A stretch of DNA of 64,000 nucleotides from Leptospiraceae bacterium (lineage in GTDB: Bacteria > Spirochaetota > Leptospiria > Leptospirales > Leptospiraceae). This document shows, one piece after another, positions 55,903-64,000 of the stretch. The stretch's first letter is position 1. Each line of letters opens with the position of its first letter. The position numbers and the translations under genes are program-made. The stretch is from assembly GCA_016708435.1 (NCBI GenBank), contig JADJFV010000034.1, positions 1 to 64,000 of the forward strand, given 5' to 3'. The notes under the pieces were generated by a model. That model ran no database searches. It was not told the origin of the DNA and saw nothing but the letters and a program-made list of their open reading frames with translations.

Positions 55903-57002
55903 TTGAAAAAAAACCTTTCTATTTCTTATCTTAATTCAACTACCTTTGCTATAATTTGTTGTATACTTCTTTTTGTTAATTGCAGTGCGCATACTATTCC
56001 TTACACCAAAACGGAATGGAAAGAAAAGGGAATCACTTCTCTCGAAGAAATTGAACTCGGAAAAGTTAAGCACTCTGTTTTAATTCGAGGAACAGATAAA
56101 GCAAATCCAATTATGCTAGTGATACACGGGTTTGCTGTGCCGATGATGCCATTTGCTTATTTGTCTTATAGTGATGAGAGAGATAGAATGGAAAAGAATT
56201 TCATTGTTGTCAATTACGATCAGCGTGGAGTTGGTAAGACTTCTAGACTAAATGATGCGGATAAGATAAATTATGCGATGGATGATTTTGTAAACGATGC
56301 AGAAGAGCTTTGTCAAAAGTTAATGCTTAGATTTGGAAAAAAGAAAATATACTTGCAGGGAGTCTCCTGGGGAAGCTATATTGGAGCAAAGCTTGCGGCA
56401 AAACACCCGGACTGGTTTTATGCCTATATTAGTGAAGGACAAGCAGTGTTTGCCCCTGATAGCATTTCTGAAATGAAGAGATTTAGTCTAGAAGAAGCAA
56501 GGCTTGAAAAGAATGAAAAAGCGATAGGCGAATTAGAAAAGACAGAAGTCCCAAACAAATCTTTTACAGTTCCAAAAATGAAAGAAAATATGGAAACAAT
56601 TTCGAAATGGGGAGAATTCTATCAAAATAGAAAGTATAAGTTTCGGAATTTTACACTGTCAGAATTATTTATTAGTTCCTTCGAAAGGCTCCCGAATATA
56701 CCTTTGGTGATTTTCTAGGAACGCTTCAATCAATAGATTCTTTTACTGAGAAAAATATTTCTAAAATCATGGAAATTGATATGCGAAGCGATGTGCCCGA
56801 ACTAAAACTTCCCGTTTATTTTTTGATGGGAGAATACGATTTTATGAAGAATAATGCAAAGGATTATTTTACAAAGTTAAAATCTCCCAAGAAAGAATGG
56901 CTTGAAATCAAAAAAGCAGGACATGAAATTGGCGCCGATCAGCCAGAAGAGATTCAACGAATTTACATAGATAAAATTAGAAAAGAGACTTATAGTAATT
57001 AA
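55903..57002 (+). CDS. Alpha/beta hydrolase lipoprotein, one-base frameshift
   Basis: Restoring one A at 56684-56686 gives about 366 residues. The N-terminus (TFAIICCILLFVNC) is a lipoprotein signal. MLVIHGFAVPMMPFAYLS forms the oxyanion loop, NFIVVNYDQRGVGKTS follows, and the nucleophile elbow is LQGVSWGSYIGAKLA (GxSxG with Ser). After the shift PVYFLMGEYDFMKNNAK carries the catalytic Asp and KAGHEIGADQPEEI the His. This resembles proline iminopeptidase-like enzymes. It is exported and lipid-anchored; the substrate is unknown. Confidence 0.82.
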
Positions 57003-57036
57003 CATGAGTTTTATATAAGAATTATCCTGTTCTGTC

Positions 57037-57061
57037 ACCCCCGAGTTCTTTTGTCGGGGGT
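57037..57061. repeat. ACCCCCGA / TCGGGGGT hairpin
   Basis: An 8-bp GC-rich stem with a 9-base loop. With its flank CTGTC it matches, inverted, the hairpin at 22367-22391. It follows the hydrolase gene and may end its transcript. Confidence 0.55.
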
Positions 57062-57133
57062 CTCAAGAAGTAGAGATTCCAAATATTGCTCGGCTAAAGC
57101 GGATAAAAATTTATCGTTACAAAGAATGTCAAA

Positions 57134-57790
57134 ATGAATCTAAAGTTTTTACTATTATTCTTTTCTATCACTTGGTCTATTCTGGCTAAGGACAATCTAA
57201 AAACAAAAATTGAAATCGACACAAAGCATCCATCGATAAGGATAAATGGGATTTTCCTAAAAGACTATAATCGTAAGACATTTCAAAAAATTCTAGGAAA
57301 ACCAAGTCGAATAAAAGTAGATTCTTTTCGTTCTTATGTAGAAGAATTTGGATTCGATGGAATTCCACCTTCCTCTTATCCAATCAAAGTCCTGAATACT
57401 TATTATATTTACGATGAGATTGGAATTATGTTTTATACAGAGAGTGGAAAAGCAAGAAAGGAAGAGCCTAACCGTTTTAGTATTCATTTTCCAAACAAAA
57501 GAAGTTTTACGCATACGAAAGATTTGCCGTTTAAACCTAAGAAGAGTTTCACAGGAATATTTCAGATTAATGAAAATGCATTGAATCCACAGGATAAATT
57601 AATTCCCGATTCAGTAGATTACAGGACAAATGAATTTACTTTATTTGAAACAAGCTTTGGTCCGACTTCGTATACTACAATCATAGATTCCCTTTACTCA
57701 ATTAAATCAGAACCATATATGAGAATTTATTTAGATGACGCAAAAACGCAGCGGGTAAGCGTGATTGTGCTGTATTCTATTTCCTTATAA
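57134..57790 (+). CDS. Secreted protein of unknown function
   Basis: The 218-residue precursor has a signal peptide (LKFLLLFFSITWSILA then K). The mature part is strand-rich (PSIRINGIFLKDYNRKTFQK, VLNTYYIYDEIGIMFYTES), with a helix that may cap a sheet, and it ends VSVIVLYSISL. A layout of this kind is seen in periplasmic domains that lack enzymatic motifs. No family is recognised. It converges on the small membrane gene with a 6-base overlap. Confidence 0.7.
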   Translation: MNLKFLLLFFSITWSILAKDNLKTKIEIDTKHPSIRINGIFLKDYNRKTFQKILGKPSRIKVDSFRSYVEEFGFDGIPPSSYPIKVLNTYYIYDEIGIMFYTESGKARKEEPNRFSIHFPNKRSFTHTKDLPFKPKKSFTGIFQINENALNPQDKLIPDSVDYRTNEFTLFETSFGPTSYTTIIDSLYSIKSEPYMRIYLDDAKTQRVSVIVLYSISL

Positions 57791-58075
57791 TTGCCTGTTT
57801 TTTTCCCAAATTCGAATTCCAATATAAATCAAAGCGAAATGAATTAAAAACCAAAAAGGGAAAATGATTACGCTTGCCATTATTGCCCAGGGACTAAAAA
57901 AGATTCGGATTAAAAATTCTTCGAAGGTGCACGGATAAGCAGGAATATCCGTAGGGGCTGCGGGACAAATTCCATTGAAGCTTTGAATGCTATCGAAGGA
58001 AATTACAATGGCGTAAATTAAAAAAGTAAAAATGGAAATAAAGATGGATACGAAAAATACTTTTAGAAATCTCAT
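57785..58075 (-). CDS. Small two-helix membrane protein
   Basis: A 96-residue protein with two transmembrane segments (VFFVSIFISIFTFLIYAIVI and IIFPFWFLIHFALIYIGIRI) and a short loop with two cysteines (ICPAAPTDIPAYPCTF) that could form a disulfide on the periplasmic side. No family is recognised. Single gene, convergent with the secreted protein. Confidence 0.6.
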   Translation of the reverse strand: MRFLKVFFVSIFISIFTFLIYAIVISFDSIQSFNGICPAAPTDIPAYPCTFEEFLIRIFFSPWAIMASVIIFPFWFLIHFALIYIGIRIWEKNRQL

Positions 58076-58223
58076 AGAGTCATTAATAGAATTGAATGCT
58101 ATTTAATCAATGAAAACCGAATAACAAAAGGATTTAATATTTTAAGCGAGATTTAAATAGCATCAGACGCATGAATTGACCTTGACAATTTAGATTCCAA
58201 TTGAACTATATGAAACGAATCCT

Positions 58224-58430
58224 ATGAGTGATAAAGAAAAGCAAATCTATTATAATACTTTACGCAATATGAGCTTTGAGAAAAAAGCTTTAAAAGTATT
58301 TGAACTTACGGAAATGACAAGACAACTTATGAAACGTGGATTGGAATTGCAATACCCTGAAAAATCGAAAGCAACAATACAAGAATTGTATCTAAAAAGA
58401 TTGGCAGAATGTCACAACTCGAACTATTAA
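58224..58430 (+). CDS. Small helical protein, candidate antitoxin of a nucleotidyltransferase pair
   Basis: A 68-residue basic helical protein (MSFEKKALKVFELTEMTRQL, KSKATIQELYLKRLAECHNS). It overlaps the nucleotidyltransferase gene by 22 bases, which fits a two-gene toxin-antitoxin unit. Other such pairs have a small helical protein before an MNT-fold toxin. Assignment rests on context. Confidence 0.55.
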   Translation: MSDKEKQIYYNTLRNMSFEKKALKVFELTEMTRQLMKRGLELQYPEKSKATIQELYLKRLAECHNSNY

Positions 58431-58965
58431 AAAAAACTTTATCTGTTTTAGATGCGCATAATATTGAGTATATGCTAGTGGGTTCGTTTGTCTCTAGTCT
58501 TTACGGAGAGCCTAGAAGCACACAAGATATAGATATGATTGTCTCTATTAACCGAAATCATATTGCAAATCTAATAAGAGAATTTCCACCTCCAAAATAC
58601 TATTTAGATGAAGAATTAATTCAGCTAGCAATTGAGAACGAAAAAATGTTCAACCTTCTAGACACCGAGGAAGGAGATAAAATAGATTTTTATATTCAAA
58701 AAAAGAACCCTACGAAATAGAAAAATTTCAAAGAAGAATTAAAAAATCTTTTTTAGGGATGGAAGTATTTTTCCTATCTCCAGAAGATTTAATTTTATCA
58801 AAGCTTGGCTGGTCTAAAAAAGGTGGATATAGCGAAAAACAATTTCATGATGTAAAGGGAGTTGTCCGGGTTCAAAGGGATAATTTAGATTATCCCTATT
58901 TAGAGAAAAAAGTTATTGAACTAAAATTAGAAGAATTATGGGAGAGGTTAAAGAAAGAACTATGA
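58409..58965 (+). CDS. Nucleotidyltransferase-fold toxin (AbiEii/DUF6036-like), one-base frameshift
   Basis: Adding one A to the run at 58698-58704 joins two frames to about 185 residues. YMLVGSFVSSLYGEPRSTQD then IDMIVSI is the GS...DxD nucleotidyltransferase motif. After the shift come PYEIEKFQRRIKKSFLGMEV, FLSPEDLILSKLGWSKKGGY and LEKKVIELKLEELWERL, the C-terminal part of AbiEii-like and DUF6036 proteins. Such toxins add nucleotides to targets such as tRNA. Its end overlaps the start of the oxidoreductase gene (ATGA). Confidence 0.75.
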
Positions 58966-59975
58966 AAGCATTTGAACTCCAAAACAATTTCGGATTAGAA
59001 AATTTAAAATTAATAGAAAGACCTGAGCCAAAAATACAAAACTCTAACGATGTTTTAATTAAAATAAAAGCTACCTCTCTTAACTTTAGAGACTACCTGG
59101 TAGTAACCGGTAAATACAATCCTAAGTTTAAACTTCCTTTTGTGCCTTTGAGTGATGGAGCTGGCGAGGTGTTAGAAGTTGGAACTTCTGTCACTGATTT
59201 TAAAGTAGGCGATAGAGTTATATTACAATTTGCCCCCAAGTGGTTAGATGGTGATGCTACTTATGAACAATCTCGCTATACACTTGGCGGACCACTAGAT
59301 GGAACTCTTATGGAGAAAAAGATTTATCCTGATTATGCGCTTGTGAAGATTCCAAGTTATATGAGTTATGAAGAAGCAGCGACACTCCCCTGTGCGGCTC
59401 TTACTTCTTGGTCTTCTCTTGTTACTTATGGTAGGATTTTCCCTGGAGACACGGTTGTAGTTCTTGGAACAGGTGGAGTTTCTATTTTTGCTTTGCAAAT
59501 AGCTAAGTTTCACGGCGCCAAAGTGATAGTAACCTCTGGGAGTGATGAAAAAATAGAACAGGCGAAATCTCTCGGTGCAGATTTTGTAATTAATTATAAA
59601 ACGGAATTGGAATGGGGAAAAAAGGTAAAAGAAATTACTGGCACAGGTGCAGATCATATTATCGAAGTCGGTGGGGCGGGAACTCTAGAACAATCCATTA
59701 AAGCCATTCGACCTTTTGGTCAAATTAGTCTCATTGGGATTTTAGCCGGTGGAGCTAAAGACTTAAACTTACTTCCGGTTCTTATGAATAATATTAAACT
59801 TCAGGGAATTCTCGTTGGTAGCAAAGCAGGATTAGCCGCAATGTGTAAAGCATTTGAATTTCACAAGACTAAACCTATTATTGATAAAGTTTTTCCGTTT
59901 GAAGAGTCTGTCCAGGCGATTGAGTATTTAAAATCAGGAAATCATTTTGGGAAAATCGTGATTAGCCTATCTTGA
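58962..59975 (+). CDS. Zinc-independent MDR-family oxidoreductase
   Basis: A 337-residue medium-chain dehydrogenase. MKAFELQNNFGLENLKLIER opens the catalytic domain, LNFRDYLVVTGKY and VPLSDGAGEVLEVGTSVTDF follow, and the NAD(P)-binding loop is VVVLGTGGVSIFALQIAKFH. The structural-zinc cysteines are absent, placing it with quinone oxidoreductase-like enzymes. The start at 58962 was chosen over one eight codons upstream because it opens on the family N-terminus and shares ATGA with the toxin stop. Substrate unknown. Confidence 0.9.
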   Translation: MKAFELQNNFGLENLKLIERPEPKIQNSNDVLIKIKATSLNFRDYLVVTGKYNPKFKLPFVPLSDGAGEVLEVGTSVTDFKVGDRVILQFAPKWLDGDATYEQSRYTLGGPLDGTLMEKKIYPDYALVKIPSYMSYEEAATLPCAALTSWSSLVTYGRIFPGDTVVVLGTGGVSIFALQIAKFHGAKVIVTSGSDEKIEQAKSLGADFVINYKTELEWGKKVKEITGTGADHIIEVGGAGTLEQSIKAIRPFGQISLIGILAGGAKDLNLLPVLMNNIKLQGILVGSKAGLAAMCKAFEFHKTKPIIDKVFPFEESVQAIEYLKSGNHFGKIVISLS

Positions 59976-60080
59976 TTGCGATTGCCACAGAGACGCTGAG
60001 ACACAGATTTTGGGAGATATCAATATACGGCTAAAATTAAATTTTCAGTTTTTTAAAAAATACTAAAAATTTCGCACAGG

Positions 60081-60641
60081 ATGAATCTTTTCTTACCTAG
60101 TATAGGTATGATTGTATTTCGAAAAAATATTGAATTTAGCCGCGATAAAATTGATGAGGAAGAGGGGACGGTATCAACTCTCCTTATTCCAAAGCATTTG
60201 ATCAAAGATTTTGTTTTGAAAAAGAAAAAGCATAAAGGAAATGTTTCTTTTTATCTTCGAAGTCTACTTCGTAGGTTTCGATCGATTACCCACACTGGAA
60301 TTTTACCCGAGCCGAGAAAAATAAAAACTGAATACCAGGAAATGAAACTGAAATTGCGGAAAGTGAATTTTCGTCCTAGAAATTTTCCACCCATCGCTTG
60401 GTCGCTCTCCAACGCCTTCGCATGGGTTGAACTTGGGGAGCTTGCCTTAGCTTTTGGTAAATCTCGCTGTTGGGTGTTTGTTCATTTGTTGAAGTTAGAT
60501 ATTTTAGGCTTGTGGAAAGTTTTAGTGGAGACTAGGATGAATAAAGTAGTTCCTACTTCCCCCAGGTTAGAACTGAAGATTTTCTGGAAATTAAGAAGGG
60601 TTCTAAAACACTTTGCACGGGGGTATAACGTTCGGATTTAG
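60081..60641 (+). CDS. DUF1564 family protein (Leptospira-type)
   Basis: A 186-residue protein. TLLIPKHLIKDFVLKKKKHK, NVSFYLRSLLRRFRSITHTG, EYQEMKLKLRKVNFRPRNFP and AWVELGELALAFGKSRCWVF are the blocks of DUF1564, a family I know only from Leptospira. The second half reads like a helix-turn-helix (WVELGELALAFGKSRCW), so DNA binding is possible. Leptospira genomes carry many paralogues, often near mobile DNA. It stands alone between intergenic palindromes. Confidence 0.85.
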   Translation: MNLFLPSIGMIVFRKNIEFSRDKIDEEEGTVSTLLIPKHLIKDFVLKKKKHKGNVSFYLRSLLRRFRSITHTGILPEPRKIKTEYQEMKLKLRKVNFRPRNFPPIAWSLSNAFAWVELGELALAFGKSRCWVFVHLLKLDILGLWKVLVETRMNKVVPTSPRLELKIFWKLRRVLKHFARGYNVRI

Positions 60642-60702
60642 ACTTTCTGGTTAACAGGGAGTAACCTTAGAACTAAAAATCCTGCGTTAGCGATCAAGGC
60701 GT

Positions 60703-60763
60703 TGTCAATTATTTGCATAAACAAAAAATCTTCTCTGATTAGAGGAGAAGCAAATAATTGACA
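60703..60763. repeat. Nested inverted repeat, cruciform-type
   Basis: Perfect 14-bp outer arms (TGTCAATTATTTGC at 60703-60716; GCAAATAATTGACA at 60750-60763) enclose an inner pair (CTTCTC / GAGAAG). It is intergenic, about 60 bases after the DUF1564 gene. The rest of the gap to 60950 shows no gene. Confidence 0.7.
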
Positions 60764-60950
60764 TAGCTTGGCTGCTGGTGAGCGTTATGCGAAAGGGAGG
60801 AAGAGCGAGCGCGACGAAAGCTCCATTTAAAGGATAAAGACTTTGTTTGCGGAAAAAGTTGGAGTTTTCGGAACGCCCTTGAAATTCTTAGAGAGTCTTA
60901 TGATTTTTATGCATTGACTATGAAGGTCAATCATACATTGTAGCTTTCAA

Positions 60951-61499
60951 ATGACTACAAAAAATGAAATTGAAGAAGAAGACTTAGTGCCGGAAGAGGA
61001 AAATCCTGAATTATGGGAAAGAGTTCTCATGATGATTGGAGTGATTGGTTTTAAAGAAGAGAAAGCTTGGGCAGAAGATGCACGCGAGGCGATTTGGAAA
61101 AAAATAGAAGCTTTACCAGAAGACAGTTTAGAAATCCCTGAATCCATTTTAGATTCCATTTCGGGGCTAATGGATAAAGTAATAAAGGAAACCAAAATTC
61201 CAGAGATTGAGCCAGTCTTGAAATTAATTCCTGCATCGAGCGAGGATTTTATTTTATTTAGAAATAGAATTTCACTAATTTTAATAGCTCATTTTGATAT
61301 GTATGAAGATGACACAGAAAGTAAAAAAGGTCTTATCGAAGAATACAAAGATTTTATCAAAGAAGAATTTGTTGGCTTTGAAGAAGACTATGACTCTGCT
61401 TATGAAGAATTTGATTTATCCCTCAGCGAAAAAGAAGATTTCTTTTTGGCAAATTTTTTTCCTGAAAGGTATGAAGCTGATATAGAGGAAGATGAATAA
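60951..61499 (+). CDS. Acidic helical protein of unknown function
   Basis: A 182-residue protein with a strong excess of Glu and Asp (EIEEEDLVPEEENPELWERV, EEYKDFIKEEFVGFEEDYDS) and no signal peptide. It is predicted all-helical. No motif is recognised. It lies 75 bases upstream of the glutamate-synthase-like gene and may be cotranscribed with it. A chaperone or regulatory role cannot be inferred. Confidence 0.65.
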   Translation: MTTKNEIEEEDLVPEEENPELWERVLMMIGVIGFKEEKAWAEDAREAIWKKIEALPEDSLEIPESILDSISGLMDKVIKETKIPEIEPVLKLIPASSEDFILFRNRISLILIAHFDMYEDDTESKKGLIEEYKDFIKEEFVGFEEDYDSAYEEFDLSLSEKEDFFLANFFPERYEADIEEDE

Positions 61500-61574
61500 A
61501 TCATAAAAATACAAAAAACTTTACTTGCTAACTAGCAGGAGTTCCTACAACTTCGTCTTTTGTGAGAGAGGTTT

Positions 61575-63122
61575 ATGGAAATAATTAATTGGTTTTTAAC
61601 TTACCCATTTTTTTCTTTCGGGATTGGATTTTGTGTATTTATCCTTCTTGTCTTTATTCGTGATATATCGCAAACCAAGCACACGATTATACACAATTTT
61701 CCAGTCGTTGGTCATCTGCGTTATTTCTTAGAAATGATCGGACCTGAACTCAGACAATACTGGGTGGCTAACGACAAAGAAGAAAGACCCTTTGACAGAA
61801 CTGAGCGTCGTTGGATCTATGCGACTGCAAAAGGACAAAACAGTAATTTTGGATTTGGAACAACAGAGCTTTTATACGAGCCGGGTTACCCGATTATTAA
61901 GCACCGCGCTTTTCCATTTCCCGAATCAAAGACCTACAAGGTTTTGGGAGATCCTACAAGCATCCCCTGCTTAAAAGTAATAGGCGAATTTCATAAAAGG
62001 AAGTTTCCCTATAGACCTTACTCTATCATCAACATTTCCGCTATGTCGTTTGGCTCACTCAGTAAAAATGCTATCACTGCACTAAACATTGGCGCTCGTG
62101 AAGCGGGCTCTTTTCACAACACCGGCGAAGGGGGAATATCCCCTTATCATTTACAGGGAGCAGATGTGGTCTGGCAGATTGGAACTGGATACTTTGGAGC
62201 TAGAACCAAAGAAGGTCGCTTTGATTTACAAATCTTAAAACAGAAAGTGGAAAAGTATAAATCCGTGCGGATGATCGAGATTAAACTCTCCCAGGGTGCT
62301 AAACCGGGGAAGGGTGGAATTCTTCCGGGGATAAAGGTAAATGCAGAGATTGCGCAGGCACGTGAAGTAGAAATTGGAAAGGATTGTATATCTCCGAGTT
62401 CACACTCTGAGTTTTCTTCTGTTCCTGAGTTGGTTGATTTTATTGAAATGATTGCCGGTGAAACAGGATTACCCGTTGGAATAAAATCAGCGATAGGCGA
62501 AATCGAATTCTGGGAAGAGCTTGCTTTGTTAATGAAAAAGACGAAACGAGGTCCAGATTTTATTACTGTTGATGGTGGCGAAGGGGGAACGGGAGCTGCA
62601 CCCCTTACTTATGCGGATCATGTGTCTTTACCTTTTAAGATTGGATTTCAAAGAGTCTATACACTTTTTCAAAAACATAGAATTTCAGATCGCATTGTTT
62701 GGATTGGAGCGGGTAAGCTTGGTTTTCCGGACAGAGCTGTTGTCGCTCTCGCGATGGGTTGTGATTTGATAAATGTCGCCAGAGAGGCTATGCTTTCTAT
62801 TGGTTGTATTCAAGCCGAGCAATGTCATACAGATCATTGTCCTTCTGGAGTCGCCACGCAGAACTGGTGGTTACAAAAAGGTTTAAATCCAACTTTGAAA
62901 TCAAAGCGAACAGAGCTTTATTTAAAAGGTTTTCGAAAAGAACTTTTATCGTTAGCTCATTCCTGTGGCTATGAGCATCCATCACAATTCAACGGTCGTG
63001 ATATAGAAATTTCTTTAGGCATGAATAAATTTACAACTTTAGAAGACCAGCTTGGTTATAAGCGAGATGATAGAAAGTTTACCCGCATGGCGGATTACAG
63101 CAATTTTCCGTCCCGCGGGTAA
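61575..63122 (+). CDS. FMN-binding glutamate synthase family protein
   Basis: A 515-residue protein. One N-terminal transmembrane helix (FFSFGIGFCVFILLVFIRDI) is followed by the glutamate-synthase large-subunit barrel: INISAMSFGSLSKNAITALN, the Gly-rich AGSFHNTGEGGISPYHLQG, KPGKGGILPGIKV and DFITVDGGEGGTGAAPLTYA for FMN and substrate, then GCIQAEQCHTDHCPSGVATQ with the three cysteines for a 3Fe-4S cluster. The glutaminase domain is absent, as in this stand-alone family. It is membrane-anchored, so electron transfer at the membrane is likely. Physiological substrate unknown. Confidence 0.93.
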   Translation: MEIINWFLTYPFFSFGIGFCVFILLVFIRDISQTKHTIIHNFPVVGHLRYFLEMIGPELRQYWVANDKEERPFDRTERRWIYATAKGQNSNFGFGTTELLYEPGYPIIKHRAFPFPESKTYKVLGDPTSIPCLKVIGEFHKRKFPYRPYSIINISAMSFGSLSKNAITALNIGAREAGSFHNTGEGGISPYHLQGADVVWQIGTGYFGARTKEGRFDLQILKQKVEKYKSVRMIEIKLSQGAKPGKGGILPGIKVNAEIAQAREVEIGKDCISPSSHSEFSSVPELVDFIEMIAGETGLPVGIKSAIGEIEFWEELALLMKKTKRGPDFITVDGGEGGTGAAPLTYADHVSLPFKIGFQRVYTLFQKHRISDRIVWIGAGKLGFPDRAVVALAMGCDLINVAREAMLSIGCIQAEQCHTDHCPSGVATQNWWLQKGLNPTLKSKRTELYLKGFRKELLSLAHSCGYEHPSQFNGRDIEISLGMNKFTTLEDQLGYKRDDRKFTRMADYSNFPSRG

Positions 63123-63137
63123 ATGTTTTAATAATCT

Positions 63138-64000
63138 TTATTTCAGTTTTTCTTTTACGAAAGGATGAAAGAATTCTGGCATGATGGAGATTTTATCCTT
63201 TAATATATTTGTGCGAATTCCATTCCATTCAGGGTGCGCCGAAACAAGAGTATCCGCATTGTTGAAAAGTCCATTTAGGAATTCAGAAACTTTTGAAGTT
63301 GGTAAATCTTTTCTTGCAAGTAAAACAGTTTGCACTTGAAGAGTATCAACTTTTTCTTTTTGCCAACTGTAAGTATTTGCTGGAATTGTTGTTCTCTGGT
63401 ATACTTTGTTATCTGATTTGATTTTATCTAAGATAGAATCTTCAAGGCTTAAGATTTTAACTTTATCCGCACTGTCAGCTGGTAGTGCGGAAAGAAGTTT
63501 TACAGGAATTCCGGATACTACAAACATCGCATCGATTTCTTTTTTTATTAGTAGGGGAAGTGCTTCTTCCGGGCTTAATTCTTTAACTTCTATTTCATTA
63601 AAATCAATTCCACTTAAACGTAATACAGAAATGGAAGTTGCCTTGATTCCTGATTCCGAATGACCGATTGCAACTTTTTTTCCTTTAAGGTCTGTAATAT
63701 TTTTAATAGAAGGATTTACAAGCAGATGAATTTCGTCCTGTAAAACAGGGAGTAAAATCGTTGTTTGCTTTGCCACTTCAGGATTTCCAAGCTTTGCACT
63801 ATAATACATATCTATTTGAGATAGGCAAAATTCTGCTTTTTTATCTAGTAGCATATTGATATTATCCAGACTTCCGTTTGAGTTGATTACTTTTACATCC
63901 AGTGATTTATTTTCTTCTAGTGATTTTGCAAGTGCATCGTAGGTTCCGCCAGGAAAGCCACCTGCAAAAGTAGTTTCAGTTTTACCTTTGCATTGCAAAA
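63138..64000 (-). CDS. TAXI-family TRAP transporter solute-binding protein, 5' end outside window
   Basis: The product is cut at its N-terminus by the window end. LQC followed by KGKTETTFAGGFPGGTYDAL suggests a lipobox and the start of the mature binding protein. NSNGSLDNINMLLDKKAEFC, LSQIDMYYSAKLG and ITDLKGKKVAIGHSESGIKA are the standard TAXI (immunogenic protein) blocks, and EFFHPFVKEKLK is the end. TAXI proteins deliver small acids to TRAP membrane subunits. No permease gene is visible here. The listed residues give about 286 of the expected 310 or more. Confidence 0.88.
   Translation of the reverse strand, partial: LQCKGKTETTFAGGFPGGTYDALAKSLEENKSLDVKVINSNGSLDNINMLLDKKAEFCLSQIDMYYSAKLGNPEVAKQTTILLPVLQDEIHLLVNPSIKNITDLKGKKVAIGHSESGIKATSISVLRLSGIDFNEIEVKELSPEEALPLLIKKEIDAMFVVSGIPVKLLSALPADSADKVKILSLEDSILDKIKSDNKVYQRTTIPANTYSWQKEKVDTLQVQTVLLARKDLPTSKVSEFLNGLFNNADTLVSAHPEWNGIRTNILKDKISIMPEFFHPFVKEKLK

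Overview
The window is AT-rich DNA from a spirochaete of the Leptospira group. The best lineage marker is a DUF1564 gene (60081-60641), a family I know only from Leptospira. Spirochaete-style lipoboxes, large unrecognised proteins, a crotonyl-CoA carboxylase/reductase and giant leucine-rich-repeat (LRR) genes agree with this. No rRNA, tRNA or CRISPR array was seen.

Layout. 1-3222 (minus) is an accessory stretch: toxin-antitoxin remnants, a broken TPR-like gene, a broken unknown gene and a Uma2 nuclease. 3745-7046 encodes an Ala/Thr-rich lipoprotein and an outer-membrane beta-barrel. 7232-7988 is a palindrome and repeat cluster around a GIY-YIG nuclease. 9186-22359 is a mostly core plus-strand run: lon, a DegT-type aminotransferase, a membrane EF-hand protein, a lipase-like hydrolase, a dual-specificity phosphatase, recG, a YgjP-type metallopeptidase and two unrecognised proteins. 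22431-26576 holds a lipoprotein, a glycosyltransferase family 9 enzyme coupled to a thiolase-like protein, bacterioferritin and a STAS-like protein. 35681-42928 is again core-like: peroxiredoxin, sufB, rlmN, a nitrilase-like protein, an acidic unknown and an orphan DNA methyltransferase. 52443-64000 carries ccr, a hybrid histidine kinase, hydrolases, a nucleotidyltransferase pair, an oxidoreductase, an FMN-binding glutamate-synthase-family enzyme and a TAXI-type binding protein cut by the window end.

Two accessory islands stand out. (1) 27671-35249 encodes an LRR-Roc-COR protein ending in a CHAT (caspase-like) protease domain, followed with an ATGA overlap by a bacterial gasdermin (33435-34217). 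This reads as a cell-death defence system in which a Roco GTPase-protease senses a signal and cleaves a pore-former. Both parts look disabled here: an IS3-family element splits the Roc domain, and an in-frame TAA interrupts the gasdermin. A second gasdermin N-terminus (35157-35249) overlaps the stop codon of a PIN toxin. (2) 45082-52071 encodes a ParA ATPase fused to a restriction-nuclease-like domain, a ParB-like partner with an internal duplication, a HEPN-like protein, and a very large protein with six DUF723 zinc-knuckle repeats, an SNF2-type helicase and an Rrp8-like methyltransferase.

Caution. Many genes, including rlmN and lon, are broken by single-base gains or losses, usually in short A/T runs, and the LRR array has two patches of clustered small deletions. 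This looks like residual long-read consensus error, so those genes are annotated across the shift. The gasdermin stop is a substitution, not an indel, and is more likely to be real.
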